NCBI GenBank assembly: GCA_026122225.1
Contig: JANEZZ010001412.1
Location: 930,001-994,000, forward strand
Length of the DNA: 64,000 nt
From: Heloderma charlesbogerti
Taxonomy: Eukaryota > Chordata > Lepidosauria > Squamata > Helodermatidae
Reading direction: 5' to 3'
Shown: piece after piece, positions 11,430-22,579 of the stretch
Layout of the letters: each line of letters opens with the position of its first letter
Numbering within the stretch: position 1 is the stretch's first letter
Translations under genes and position numbers: made by a program
The notes under the pieces: model-generated
Database searches by the model: none
What the model was told of the DNA's origin: nothing
The model's input: the letters and a program-made list of their open reading frames with translations, nothing else

Positions 11430-12036
11430 TCTCTGGTTACTGGGTTTGCTTTGGCTGCCTTTGGAAAGTGTTCAGAAACTTCAGCTGGTCCAGAATGCTG
11501 CATTCAGACCATTGACCAGGGCTAGTTATAGGGAGCATGTGACTCCCTTTTTGCAACAACTTCACTGGCTAGTGGTCCATTTACAAGCACAATTAAAAGT
11601 CGTGGTTCTGACCTATAAAGCCCTAAGTGACTTGGGATCAAGCTATTTGAAGGACTGCATTCTCCCATATGATCTTTGGGAGAGGCCCTTCTCTCTGTCC
11701 CACCACCATGAGAAGCATGCTTGACAGGTACATGAGAGAGTGCCTTCTCAGTGGCTGCTCCCAAGCTCTTGAACTTCATACCAAGGGTGGCCAGGTAAGC
11801 TCCTTCTATGCTGTCCTTCTGCCAGCATGCATTTTATTCAGACAGGCTTTTGGTGTTTAAGCTGGCTTGCTTCCTGATATAGGTTTTATCTGAAGGGTGC
11901 TGCTTATTTCTTTCTTATTGATGTGTTCTAATTGAAGTGTTGTATGTTCTAATTGTATTTTATTTGTATTTTTATTGTTAGCCACCTTGAACACTATTTT
12001 TAGTGGAAAGGCAGGATAGAAAGACTTAAATAAATG
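11430..12036 (+). mobile_element. L2/CR1-type LINE 3' end
   Basis: The plus-strand frame 11425-11724 matches the C-terminal ORF2 motif: LQLVQNAAFRPLTRASYREH, then LQQLHWLVV, LKVVVLTYKALSDLG and SYLKD. After 11690 it is frameshifted, then continues into an AT-rich 3' untranslated tail ending 'ggcaggatagaaagacttaaataaat'. It lacks endonuclease and RT and is inactive. It is the same type as the minus-strand copy at 4196-4955. Confidence 0.8.
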
Positions 12037-12039
12037 CTA

Positions 12040-12750
12040 TGCATGAGAAAATAGTTAGTGGGTGGGTGGGATAGAGATAAAGCAAAAGAAGATTAAAGAA
12101 AAAGAGCCCGACAAGAACGTTCTTCAGAAACCAAAAAAAGGTGACTTTTTTAAAAAAATAGAGAGATATATATAAATTGGTATCAAAGGAAATCAAAAGG
12201 AAACTTTTAATAACTTACCAATAATGCAAAGTAACTATTATCAATCATTGCAAAACTGCACAGCAAAGGGAGGGAAAGTAGCAAACAAACAAGAATTAAT
12301 GAAGTACAGTGAGGTTAAATAAAATTCCATGTAGCTCATGTAAATAATTCATCTTTTTCATAGTGAGTGGTGGCAACATATATTATGCTTCTCAGTTTGG
12401 GAAGAACCAAGTCATACAACCTAGCTGCACAGCAATCTCCTGATCTTAACTAACATGTCCAGGCATGAGTAATTAAAGCAAATAAAAATATTTGTGGCTG
12501 AGATTATTCCACCTCTGAAAATCATCACATAGGGTATATCTTCTAATTCTGTGTTTTCATGTTTTCTTTTTCTGTTTTCCAGCCATAACCTCTGGAATGG
12601 GCATGCTCACCTTCAGTCTTGTGTGTCTGGTTAATTGTTGAGCAATATCAGTCTTCACTGAGTGCGAGCTTAATTCTGAGTGCCAGTGGCAGAAGTCATG
12701 CCAAGTGCAATTACCCCTTCCAAACATTACCCCGAAGATACACATTTGAT
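12040..12750. other. anonymous sequence
   Basis: AT-rich sequence with no gene. The frame 12557-12745 on the minus strand has no recognisable family. Confidence 0.5.
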
Positions 12751-12755
12751 AATAT

Positions 12756-13281
12756 TGTCAGGAGCACCCTGGCGGCCTCTTTCTGTAGACTCCAATAGCC
12801 AACTCAAGACACAGACGGATTCTTTTCAAAGCTTTAATCCTTAATGACTCTTTCAGATGCTAATCACCAGCGACTAAAGCAAGGAACAGCAGAGTGGCCT
12901 AAGCTTCGAATAGGCAGTTGATCCCTGTTTGAAAGAGAGTCTCTTGAAGACCCAAAACTTATGGGCTAGGGAGAGATCCTCCCTCTTTCCCTTGGGTCCA
13001 TGGGAGGCAGCCATTGCTTGCGCGCCAAACGGGCACTACGCCTCCTTTCCGCGCCCTCCATCGCTCATCGATCTCTGCATCTGCGTCAAGCACCTAGCAA
13101 GCCCCCCTCCCACACTTTCTCTCTGCTAGGATCACTATCTATCTCAGGAATGCTGGCAGGAGGAATCTCTGCCAGCTGCTGTGCCTGTGAGGGATGAGCT
13201 GGCTCCTTTCCCACAGATTGCTGTTCCTCCTCAGAATCAGAACTGCTCTGGGGCTCTGTGGGCTCAGTTTCCACCCTGACA
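12756..13281 (-). mobile_element. solo LTR (TGTCAGG...CCTGACA)
   Basis: A 526-bp segment starts TGTCAGGAGCACCC and ends CCACCCTGACA, with an exact 5-bp duplication AATAT at 12751-12755 and 13282-13286. There is no second LTR or internal region. It resembles the LTR at 305-878 in length, ends and an internal 'acagac' block, so the two are likely related. An acidic minus-strand frame at its right side (SSSDSEEEQQ) is inside the LTR and is not a gene. Confidence 0.85.
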
Positions 13282-13665
13282 AATATATTGAGAATATATA
13301 TAGGGAAGCTACATTGGGCCAAATTTTTAATTCAGGTGAACAGCTGAAAACCTAGATCTCAAACTCCTAACTGAAATTACATACACTTTTGCATTCATCA
13401 ATGTGCATTGCTCAAATGCTCCAGAATCATGAAGACCTCAATGCAGAAAATATAGAATGTCTTTACATTGTGAGCTTTCAAACAGGGCTGGTCTTTGTTT
13501 ATCCCACATGTGCTACCTTGTTTGAAAGCAGGGGGAGGCAGCCCATGGCCTACAGGCTGCATCTGGCCCCCAGAGGCTGCCTGTGTGGTATACTGGGTGT
13601 GCCATACCCCCCCTCCCCTGCTGCTGCTGCCACACAGAGCACACGAAGAGAACCATTTCTGCATG

Positions 13666-13799
13666 CCCTGTTTCCCAGCAGAATTGGGCACCCGCCACCT
13701 GCTGGTGGGAGCTCAATTCTGCTGGGAAACAGGGTTCATGAGAATGACTCTTCTCATGAGCCCTGTTTCCCCAAAATACTAATTTTGCGGGGAAACAGG
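13666..13799. repeat. chain of three overlapping hairpins
   Basis: CCCTGTTTCCCAGCAGAATTG (13666) pairs with its exact complement ending at 13734. The same right arm GGGAAACAGGGTTCATGAGAA (13724-13744) then pairs with 13751-13771. That second right arm then pairs again, through CCTGTTTCCCCAAAAT, with the arm ending 13799. Each arm is shared between neighbouring hairpins, so alternative folds are possible. It probably belongs to a larger non-autonomous element of about 13500-14280. Confidence 0.75.
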
Positions 13800-14036
13800 A
13801 CACGTGAGGAGAGTAATCCCTGCATGCCTTCTTCCCCATCAGGACTGCTAGGAGGAGAGTGACGCTAAAGCCTCTCTCTCTCTCTCAACCCTGTGATTAT
13901 GAGCAGGATTGCTGGGATGTGGGGGCGGGCTTTAATTTCAGCCGCATCCCAGTGATCCTGCTCAAGATCACTGGGAAGAGGACAAGGTTAAAGCCTCTCC
14001 TTCCTCCCAGAGATCTGGATCAGGATGGGAGGGGGG

Positions 14037-14040
<4 letters not shown>

Positions 14041-14095
<55 letters not shown>
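14041..14095. repeat. (TG)n(AG)n compound microsatellite
   Basis: A TG run of about 14 units is followed directly by an AG run of about 13 units. Confidence 0.95.
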
Positions 14096-14099
<4 letters not shown>

Positions 14100-14185
14100 A
14101 TGCAAACCGCGCCCTAGAAAGACCTGGGGAGGGTCATTGCCAATCGAGAAAATGGAAGGAGGTAAGCATCCAAAGTATATCACAA

Positions 14186-14273
14186 AGAGAAACAGGTTCT
14201 CATGATACAAAAATAAATTTATTGTAGGAAGCCTACAATAAATTTATTTTTGCATCTTGAGAACCTATTTCTC
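14186..14273. repeat. long hairpin, about 40-bp arms
   Basis: GAGAAACAGGTTCTCATGAT plus an AT-rich stretch and TTTATTGTAGG pair across an AAG loop near 14230 with the complementary run ending CTATTTCTC. There are a few mismatches. It marks the right side of the hairpin-rich block and may be the end of one MITE. Confidence 0.75.
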
Positions 14274-14337
14274 ACATTGCCAACTGAGCCACTGGGATGG
14301 TGGGGTGGGTACTGTGGTGTTGTTTGGGGGATGATGC

Positions 14338-15165
14338 TAGGGATGTACGAAAGTCACTGACCTTTTTGAAGGGTGACATTCGCGGTGGGGGGGAGGCGCT
14401 CTGTCCCTCCCCTTGAAATTCTCTCCGGCTGGCTCCGCTCCATGGAGATTCCGTGGAGCCGCCGGCCGGGGCCACCCACAACCAGACATCCGGCCAGTGG
14501 GCAGCCTGCAGGCCTGTAGCCGCCGCCATTTGCGTCCCTGTATTTTGCCATATTTACGTATTTATATTTACGTAGCCTATCACAGCAAAAAAGACACAAA
14601 AAACAGCGGATACAAATGACAGACACCATTTGTGTTCCGTTTTTTGCCATTTTAGCCTACGTAAATATTTACGTAGGCTATTACGGCAAAAACAAAAAAA
14701 AAGGAATGCAAATGGCATAGTGGCTGCCATTTGCGTTCCCGTTTTTGTTTTTTTTTTGCCGTAATAGCCTATGTAAATATTTACATAGGATAAAACAGCA
14801 AAAAAAAAAAAGGGAATGCAAATGGCGTCCGCCGTAGGCGCCGCCATTTGCGTTCCCTTAGTTAAGCCGTGATAGGTTACGTAAATACTTATGTAGCCTA
14901 TCACGGCTTCTGCAGGGACACAAATGGCGTCCCTGCGTTAGCCATGATAGGCTATGTAAGTATTTACGTAGCCTATCACGGCTACATGGAAGAAGCGAAT
15001 GGCGGCCGCAGATGCAGCCGCCATTCGCAAGTCAGCTCGGACGGCAGCAGGTAGGTGCTCTGTTCCAGGCCCTTTTCGCGGGGTGGGGGGGCGGGGGTGC
15101 TTTCTTCCGCCACGGATTTCAGGGGGCTGAATGCACTGCCATGGTGGAATTCTCTGACATCCCTA
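14338..15165 (+). mobile_element. palindromic hAT-like element, copy 1
   Basis: It begins TAGGGATGTACGAAAG and ends TCTGACATCCCTA. Flanks GATGATGC (14330-14337) and TGTGATGC (15166-15173) agree at 6 of 8 bases, so this is an old 8-bp target duplication. The interior is a row of palindromes: CGCAAATGGCG...CGCCATTTGCG modules alternate with GATAGGCTACGTAAAT/ATTTACGTAGCCTATC hairpins, of which about five are visible. Long frames here are by-products of CpG-rich inverted repeats. Orientation is arbitrary, with the TACGAAAG end called left. Confidence 0.85.
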
Positions 15166-15362
15166 TGTGATGCAGGGGCGTATGCTACCATCAGTGGGAT
15201 TTCATTGGCTCCTTCCGTGTATAGGTGTCATCGTCAGCACAGTCCCTGATTTGTTTCAAGGGTTGTTGGGGGCATGCCTGCCATTTTCATGCCATCTTTG
15301 TATGTTGTGGTTTTTCTAATTCCCTCCTAGGCTATGCACTTACAGAATGTGGCAGCAGTTCC

Positions 15363-16000
15363 TAGGGATGTCAGATAATTCAGCCACGGATTCCAGTGAG
15401 GCCAGATTCATTAGAATCCAGCCCCCCGGAATCCATGGTGGAACAGCCTCCCACCCCGTGAAATCCCCCTGCAACGGAACTTACCTGGGGTGGATGCGGC
15501 GGCAGCAGCAGCTCCGGCGGCGGCGGCTGGTCTCCCGGCTGGCTGCGGCCGGGCTGCTGTGGCCACCATTTGCGTCCTTGCAGCTGTGATAGGCTACATA
15601 AGTATTTACGTAGCCTATCACGGCAAAGAGCAGGGACGCAAATGGTGGCCGCTATGCCATTTGTGCCCCTGATCTTTGCCATGATAGGTTATCATATCCA
15701 TGATAGGCTGCCATTTGCGTCCCTGCTTTTTGCCATGATAGGCTACGTAAATACTTACGTATGCTATCACGGCTGCTTGCAAGGATGCAAATGGCAGCCA
15801 CTACGACAGCTGCCATTTGCGGCCGCAGCAGCCTGGCTGCGGCCGGAACTCCGGCTACGGATGGCCCCGGCCGGCGGCTCCACGGAGCTGCCGCAGAGTG
15901 TAGCCGGCTAGGGAGGATTCCGGGGGGAGGGATGGAGCGGCTCCCCCCCCCCCCGCGAATGTCCCTGCGCAGAGCCAGGTAAGGGATTCGTACATCCCTA
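15363..16000 (-). mobile_element. palindromic hAT-like element, copy 2
   Basis: It starts TAGGGATGTCAG and ends TCGTACATCCCTA, so it is inverted relative to copy 1. It is flanked by an exact 8-bp duplication GCAGTTCC (15355-15362 and 16001-16008). The interior has two or three TACGTA-core hairpins and CGCAAATGGC modules. It lies only 197 bp from copy 1, in opposite orientation. Confidence 0.92.
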
Positions 16001-16009
16001 GCAGTTCCA

Positions 16010-16775
16010 CTGGTGTTTCCCAGCTGCTCTGCCAGTGTAACTGGTGTGCAGGACTGCTCTGTTAATAAGTTACAAAACTCTAGACACCTCTGTCCAATTC
16101 CATGTCTTTAAATCTCTTTTCCTTTTAAAGCTTTTTAAGTGATGCAGAGAGAGAAAGGCAAAACAATGTTTTGATATGTTTCAACCTGTCAAAAGGGCTA
16201 CAAAACATCAAGGGTATGGAACATGAGAAAAGACTTAAGACAAATATATTTAAGACTTCAAATATGAAAGTTTTCATTCTTTGGAAGACTAATTCCTTCC
16301 CAGGGTTCATCCCATTACTATAAATGTCATCTATTGACTATGGTCCTTTGTGGCCTCCAGAACTCCAAACTTTTTCCCTTAATTTCTCGAGCTGAGTTTA
16401 GCGGATTACTGCTAAATTGGCAGTCTTTGGGGGGGTATATGTGTAGAAATCAGATCCAGAGCAAGCCATGCAGTGAATAAATTAATACTTTCTTTCCACA
16501 TCAAAGAAGGGGGGGGGGCTTCACCCTCCACTGTGTTTTTAAAAGATTGTTTACTAGCAGTAGCCCTGACTGAACAGTGGTGAACTCCCAGAGGAGTGGG
16601 TTAAAAACTTCCTTAATACAATGTGAAGCAAGAATGGTTCAACCTAGCCTTCTCCCTAAGCTGTGGGGTTGCAATTTTTTGTGCATTCAAAAATGCAATA
16701 ACCCCCCACCCTGGACCTTGGATTAGTTAGCAATGATAGGAAATGCCTCATTTCCAAAATTCTCCCACAATTAGC
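16010..16775. other. anonymous sequence
   Basis: No gene or recognisable repeat, apart from a G-run at 16509-16518. Confidence 0.5.
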
Positions 16776-16780
16776 TAACA

Positions 16781-17097
16781 CAGGAGTGTTGAACCTCTTT
16801 CAGCTTGAGGGCCAAATTCCATTTTGGAGAAGCTCTCAGGAGCCAGATTCCAGTGGTGGGCAAAGCTGAAGGCAAAAGGAGCCAAAAATACCATCATATT
16901 TTAGCTTAAAGCACTTACTGTCAGTAACTCAGCCTTAGGAGAGCCATTTCAACCTTTTAGAAACCTTTTCCCTTTAGAAAGGGGGGGGGGAACTGCATAT
17001 AAGCTTGGAAACCACCAATGATCTGTGATTGGGAGAAAGGCTGTAGGAACTCCAGGGAGCCAGATTGGGACCAAAGGCCTGAAGTTCTGCACCCCTG
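16781..17097. mobile_element. hAT-like MITE (CAGGAGTG...CACCCCTG)
   Basis: The ends CAGGAGTGTTGAACCTC and GAAGTTCTGCACCCCTG form an imperfect inverted pair. Flanks AGCTAACA and ATCTACCA agree at 6 of 8. The interior contains the family words 'gagggccaaattcc', 'ggagaagctctcagg' and 'cagccttaggagagcc'. This is the best-bounded copy of the repeat also present at 38-904, 22580-23055 and about 35186-35330. Confidence 0.7.
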
Positions 17098-17394
17098 ATC
17101 TACCAGATTATCTGTCTTAGCCTGCCTGTTCTTGATCTTCCAAAATGGACTTGTCTTTCCAGCCACAACACTGACACATGCATGTGGCAGCCTGTCTTTT
17201 CGACCTCACAAGTATGTGTTCAAGTAAACTGACAGAGACCACCCTTTTCTGAGGAGAATAATACAAATCAGCACCTTGAACATTCAGGCCTCCGTGTGGA
17301 ACATCCGCATCATGAATTATGAGTTGCACTAGATATCTGGTGGAGAGAATGGGGGGGAGGAGAGGATCTTCAGCTGGGTATGTGAATAGTCTCA

Positions 17395-17700
17395 GATTTT
17401 AATACTCCGCACTGTATTATTACAACTGGGACCTGCAACAAAATGTTGCAGTATGGAGTGCTTCTGTTTAGGATTCTGAACACTCCGTTCCATTTTCTCA
17501 CTTACCCCCACCCCATTTTCAGTTTCCCTTCTGCCCCAATGGTCAGTCAGCATTCCATGTCTACTGAGCATGCTCAACCCTCATTGGGTGGTTTTTGTTG
17601 TGTGTTTCTCCACCCCCTTAGGTTTTGTTGTTGTTGTTTTAAAATTGTGCACTTCCACGAACCTTGGAGTTCCCACAAGTCTTCTGATACCTCCCTCTTG
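17395..17700. repeat. unclassified interspersed repeat, family C
   Basis: Starting 'actgggacctgcaac' with the small palindrome CAACAAAATGTTG, this segment matches 37256-37520 along most of its length ('cagcattccat', 'actgagcatgctca', 'gatacctccctct') and 35690-35810 in part. I cannot assign it to a class. No target duplication was found. Confidence 0.55.
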
Positions 17701-17839
17701 TGTACAAGCTACAAAAACAACAGCGCTCATATCCTGAACATCAGAAATAGACCAAAAGTCTTAATACATTTTGAGTCGACTCAGCCTTTTTTCCATCATG
17801 GAACTCAAGATAGCATACTGGGGGTTCCCAGATAGGCCC

Positions 17840-20180
17840 CCATCCACACACTGACCCAACCCAGCCCTGCTTAGCTTCAGTGAAGTAACTGCATTGTGGA
17901 CCCTCAAACCATGCCTAGAGATTATTGGAAAGTATCTACTCCACAGCAGGTTGCCAAAGTGCAGCGATCAACAACAAATGTAACAAATAGATCCTAGTGT
18001 GTGTGCAACTACAATACGTGGCTCATAGTTATATGCAATTGGAGGTTTGGAATGAAATGGCTCATTCACGGGTGTAAAAAGTATCCTTTGTCAGTAACAA
18101 GGTGTTTGCTCTTTTGTTCAAATATGAAACGAGATTTTTTTTAAAAAAAATCTCTTTTTTTGTGTTGGGCTGATAAACCCTTCTTCCTCTTTCTACAGGG
18201 GTCTTTATAGAGGTTCGCTAGTGTGGAAAAAATAGCTAATGCCTGATTCTGATATGTGTCAGCTTGTCATAACGATCGCTCAGCATACAGAGTCTGCAGA
18301 TGAATGGAGAATGAAAGGTAAGATGCACTGAGTAGTTTTATGAGATAAACGGCATGCATGGTGTGACAGGAATCCCACCGATGCTGGAAATGTGAAACAA
18401 GATCAACATGAACATCATTTTTCTAATCATGCAAAATTACCAGGTTAGTCTTTCAAGCATTAGCCTTGTAACCAGATAGAAAGTTTTACGGTACATTGTT
18501 GTTCCGTTTTCTTGATCTCTTTGGGCCGGGTCATGCATTGTGCAAAAACTGCAAGAGCGGAGCAGGAGTGATTCATCCTTCATTTCCATGCAAAGGGTTA
18601 GGGGAATTAATGATATACCAGTATAGGAAGAAAATTCACATTTCCCCAAACCTGAGCAAAGCAGATTAAGCAAATCAAGTCTCTGCCCCCTCTGCTTTCC
18701 TCACAAGATGTAGTTTGGTTCAGTGATGCAGGTAGGGCTGAACCGTGGGGCCAAAGTCCAGGGGATCCTGCAACCCAGGAGGCCCCAAAAATGACCACCC
18801 AGAGAGTGGCAGTTGATGAGGGCGGCAGGAGCAAACTCCATTTTATTCCTGTATCCATGATGGTGCCATGATTTAAGCAAGTTTAAAATGCAAAACTGCA
18901 CATACATGTTCAGAGTATTTAATAAAAAAAGTAAAGACCCAGAAAACTATTTATTTATTACATTTCTCTACCATCCCATAGCCAAAAGCTTGTTGTTGTT
19001 GTTGTTGTTGTTGGAACATCTCAGGAATGTAGAAGCAGTTGTAACGTGAGGAATGGAGGATGGGGGGGGCGGCAGTGAGGGGAAAGAGAAATGTTGGTTG
19101 TGTGCTTCACAACTGAAGTAATACACATGGCTATCTAAAGGGGGCTTCCTTAGGGCCATGAAGTCTGGGGTCTAAAATTGTCCAGCAGCACTGCTGGTTT
19201 GGTTGGAGCAGCTAAAGCTGGAGCTGCCCAGACCTTTGGCTCCGGTCCAGAGACAAATGAGAGCAGTGCGAGCAAGCACAAACACACCCACACAAATATG
19301 AGTAACGTATCGAATGAACAGCAAGAAATATAACTATTCAAAGGAAACACAATAGGAACAATCGCAAATGGCCTTAAGGTCAATAAGTAGATACATAACT
19401 AACGTTGGATAAAACCGTACAAATAAATAGCCGTAATCCAACAGCTTAGAACTAATCAGGAGAGGATTAAAATGAACCCAGAAATGAAAATATGCTACCT
19501 ACAAGGCCAAGCAGATCTTCCTTCTACAACGACAACATAGGGCTCTCCACAATGAATCTGCAAGCACTGGCTGGCAACCACACACACCTCACTCATGGCA
19601 ATCTTCCTCCCAGCTCCCTCCTGGGTCTGCTCTCTCAGTCCCTTCCTGATCTCTCGCCGGCAGAGGAAAACATCGCCAGTCCTCCTTCAAGCACTGCATG
19701 TGCCCACAGTCTGGATATTGCTCAGTCTCTCTCCACCCAGCACCCATCCCCACACTTGGGCCAAGGCAGCCGGCTCTGTCAGGCTCCAAGTGGGGTGAGG
19801 TGAGACAGGTGGACGTGCTCAGCCCCTCAATGTTCGTCTCTCTCAGTCAAGTGTTCCTTTTGTGCAAGTGCTTCTAAGTCCAGCAGGCGGAAGCCAGTGT
19901 ATGTACACCCCATTACCCTTTTTGGACAGGGGCAAGTAGGTTTAAAAGCCAGCGTTGTGCTCTTTGAGTAGATGGAGCTCACTGCCCCTTCAGGATGACC
20001 TCCTCCAAGATGAAGCTCCTTTACTTGTAACATCTGATGTGAATGCCTTGCCACGGGCGCAACGGGTCCCACCTTATTGAGGTGCCTCAACTGCTAGGGC
20101 CTGTACTACGAGAGATGAGAGGAGAAGACCACCCCCATGAAGGCTCCTCCTCACTCAGCTATCACCAGCAGCAGCCATTC
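17840..20180. other. mostly anonymous sequence with minor repeats
   Basis: No gene seen. A minus-strand L2-type LINE tail lies at about 18948-18990, followed by (GTT)n at 18990-19013. Frames around 19150-19800 overlap on both strands without recognisable content. Confidence 0.45.
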
Positions 20181-20202
20181 CAGCAGGCTGAACTGAGGGA
20201 GA

Positions 20203-20249
20203 TGAGAATGAATGAATGAATAAATGAATGAATGAATGAATGAATGAAT
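20203..20249. repeat. (GAAT)n microsatellite
   Basis: About eleven GAAT units with one variant. The repetitive 'IHSF' frame read across it is an artefact. Confidence 0.95.
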
Positions 20250-20329
20250 GTGGGGTGGGGGGAGTGGGAAGCAGGGCCATTCCAGCAGCCTTGCTGAAAG
20301 ACTAATTTTTGTTCCCTCTTCCCTCCCCA

Positions 20330-20480
20330 TTCCTTTTTCCTTGTGTGTCGTGTCTTTTTAGATTGTAAATCTGCAGGCAGGGACTGCCTTGTTTTACTGA
20401 TTATATGTGAGCCACTCCAAGCGCCTTTTTTGGCTGAGGAGCAGGATGGAAATATTTTAAATAGATGGACAGATAAATAA
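20330..20480 (+). mobile_element. LINE/SINE 3' tail
   Basis: The run 'agattgtaaatctgcaggca' ... 'gactgcct' ... 'ggctgaggagcaggatgg' ... 'gataaataa' has the style of reptile L2/CR1 or SINE 3' ends. A minus-strand relative lies at 62917-63036. Coding region absent. Confidence 0.45.
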
Positions 20481-20633
20481 TTGGTCATTGCACTTCCATT
20501 ATTGGAGATCACATCACTCCCTCCTGGGAGAGGCCTTTCAGATTTCATCCTTGGCATTTGTCCAAAGGTGAAGGAAAGCTATCTTATCTAACCAAGCTTT
20601 GGGGTAGGGGTACTTTTGAATATGCCAGAGTAA

Positions 20634-20826
20634 CACAGGAAACTGCCTTACACTGAGTCAGACCACAGGCCCCTCTCTAGCCCAGTATTGTCAGCATTGA
20701 CCGGCAGTGGCCTTCCAGGTTTTCAGGCAGGATTCTTTCTTAGTGCTACCTGGAGATGCCAGGGACTGAAATTGGGGCCTTCTGCATGCAAAGCATCTGT
20801 TCCACCCACTGAACGATGGCTTCTCC
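20634..20826 (-). repeat. tRNA-headed reptile SINE
   Basis: On the minus strand the head reads like a tRNA 5' half with 'tttgcatgcagaaggcccc' near a degraded B-box region. The body ends 'tcagtgtaaggcagtttcc'. Plus-strand order is 'aaactgccttacactgagtc', 'agtattgtcagcattgac', 'acctggagatgccaggg', 'ctgcatgcaaagcatc'. It is an old, degraded copy of the SINE found broken at 5010-5757 and 50995-51575. Confidence 0.65.
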
Positions 20827-20983
20827 TAATTGCTGCTTGGTTCCTTTAAAAAAATTGGATTGTTTTTCCTTAGAAGTAAGTTCCATTGAACTCAAAGGGC
20901 CTTAGTTTTGAGTAAACATGCATAGGGTTGTGATGTGCAAGCCTCAGTTTACATTATATGAACTGATACACATCAGTAAAAAG

Positions 20984-21410
20984 TAGGGATGTACGGACTG
21001 TGTAAAATCCGCTCCGTCTGTGTTTTGTGGATTGTCAGGTGCCTTTCATTCCGTCATCCGCCCACAGACAGTTGCGAATATTTTTTTTTCATCATGTGGA
21101 AAAATATGGAAATAATTACGTAAATATTTATGTAAGTGTTTATGTAAGCGTTTAGGTAAATGTTTACATAATTTACCCCAGTACGTAACATTTAGTGTAT
21201 TGTCCCCTATTCCATTCTTCGTTTCCTCAGCAGAAACTTACATATTTTCTACAGATTTATATGCATACATTTCGGGAAAGTAAAAAAATCATCCAAAAGT
21301 CCATGGACTCCTCAGGGCCTGAGGAGGTTGCTCCGCAGAGGATTCCGCAGGTTGGATTCTTAGAAATCCCAGCTCATTTTAATCCATCTCAAATTTCTCC
21401 AGCATCCCTA
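20984..21410. mobile_element. TAGGGATGT-type hAT-like element, third interior class
   Basis: It begins TAGGGATGTACGG and ends CCAGCATCCCTA, between exact 8-bp duplications GTAAAAAG (20976-20983 and 21411-21418). The terminal word matches the palindromic family, but the interior differs. It is AT-rich with several tandem 'taaatatttatgtaagtg'-like units at 21118-21172 and no GC-rich hairpins. It has no credible gene. Confidence 0.88.
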
Positions 21411-21600
21411 GTAAAAAGATTTTGTATAAAAGGTTGTCTTGGTGGTCGGAAAGTTAAAGAAGTAATAAGACGGATGATCAAAATCCTTAGTTCCTTTTAA
21501 AACCTCTGATTGTTTGTGTTCATAGTTTCTTAGTGCTGTTGTATATTGTTTCATTTGTAAGCCACATTTTAACAGAATAAAGTAGAATAAAATTGCATTT

Positions 21601-21688
21601 GGTGCAATCCTATGTGTGTTTACTCAAAAGTAAGTCCCACTGAATTCAGTGAAACTTACTCCCAAGTAATTGTGGCTAAGACTGCAGC
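21601..21688. mobile_element. GCAATCC-terminated short MITE
   Basis: It starts 'ggtgcaatcctatgtg' and ends 'gactgcagc' next to TTAA. The centre is the pseudo-palindrome 'agtaagtcccactgaattcagtg'. A related fragment at 20870-20935 and copies near 21893-21990 and 58155-58226 share this centre. Confidence 0.6.
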
Positions 21689-22579
21689 TTAAATCTGTAG
21701 ATATGTGTGTGCACTGAGAGTTGAAAGATAGGGAACAGGGAGGCAGAGCAAACGAGGGTCTCTTCTAAGGGTAGAGACTAGGGTGGTGCCAAATTTTCAT
21801 TGGGTTCATCTGAAGGGTGACACTGGGTAAGGCATGACATTTTTCCCAAAAATTGCCAAATTGCCTAGTTTAAAGTGGTTTCAGCAGCTGTTCTAACCGT
21901 GCAATTTTATGCATGTTTACTGAGAAGCAAGTATCACTGTGTTATTATAACTTACCCCCCAGGTAAATGTACATGGGATGGGACTGAAGCCTAATGGTGG
22001 CAATCGACAGCATTATTTGTTTTTAGCCCTTCAGTAAAACTATCAGGGTGTCAGTCACACAAGGAAATAACTTTAAAAATCAATATAAAATCACAATAAT
22101 ATCAACACAAAGCAGCATGGGGAGAGGGGGGACCAGTATAAAAAATTAGCAGTGCAGCAAGCCACGGTGTTTTTTTGCTTATCAAGGGGGAGGGGGGATT
22201 GCAGTGCAAATAGCGTTGGGGTTGCTGCAGCCACTTTAACAGAAGGTGGGCATTTCTGACCCTGTTAGCATGCCTGCCCAAATGGAGAAAGGGTGACTTT
22301 TATAGGGGAAAATGTGTTCCAGAAAAAAACATGGCCGCTGTTTCGGCCCAGCCTTAGCCCAGACGCCTACTTTTGTAGAAGAATATGCCATTTTTGATAT
22401 GGTGGTATCACAATGACCCTCCACACCTTCCCTAAAATCTGCAAAACCACAGCAAACTGAGGTTGTGGATGTAGATGGTTTTCATGTCACGAGGGAACTT
22501 CCCTAGCAGCAGAAAGCAGCATATGGGTACTAGTCTTCTTCTGCCAGGAAAGAGAAGCGGGTTTGCCATTTGCTTCCCT

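Noticed and set aside
13086..13322. Acidic minus-strand frame (SSSDSEEEQQ) as a gene
   Set aside because: It lies in the solo LTR with perfect target duplications and is not supported outside it.
20162..20557. Frame with repeated IHSF residues and other frames across CA, GT and GAAT tracts
   Set aside because: They are translations of microsatellites.
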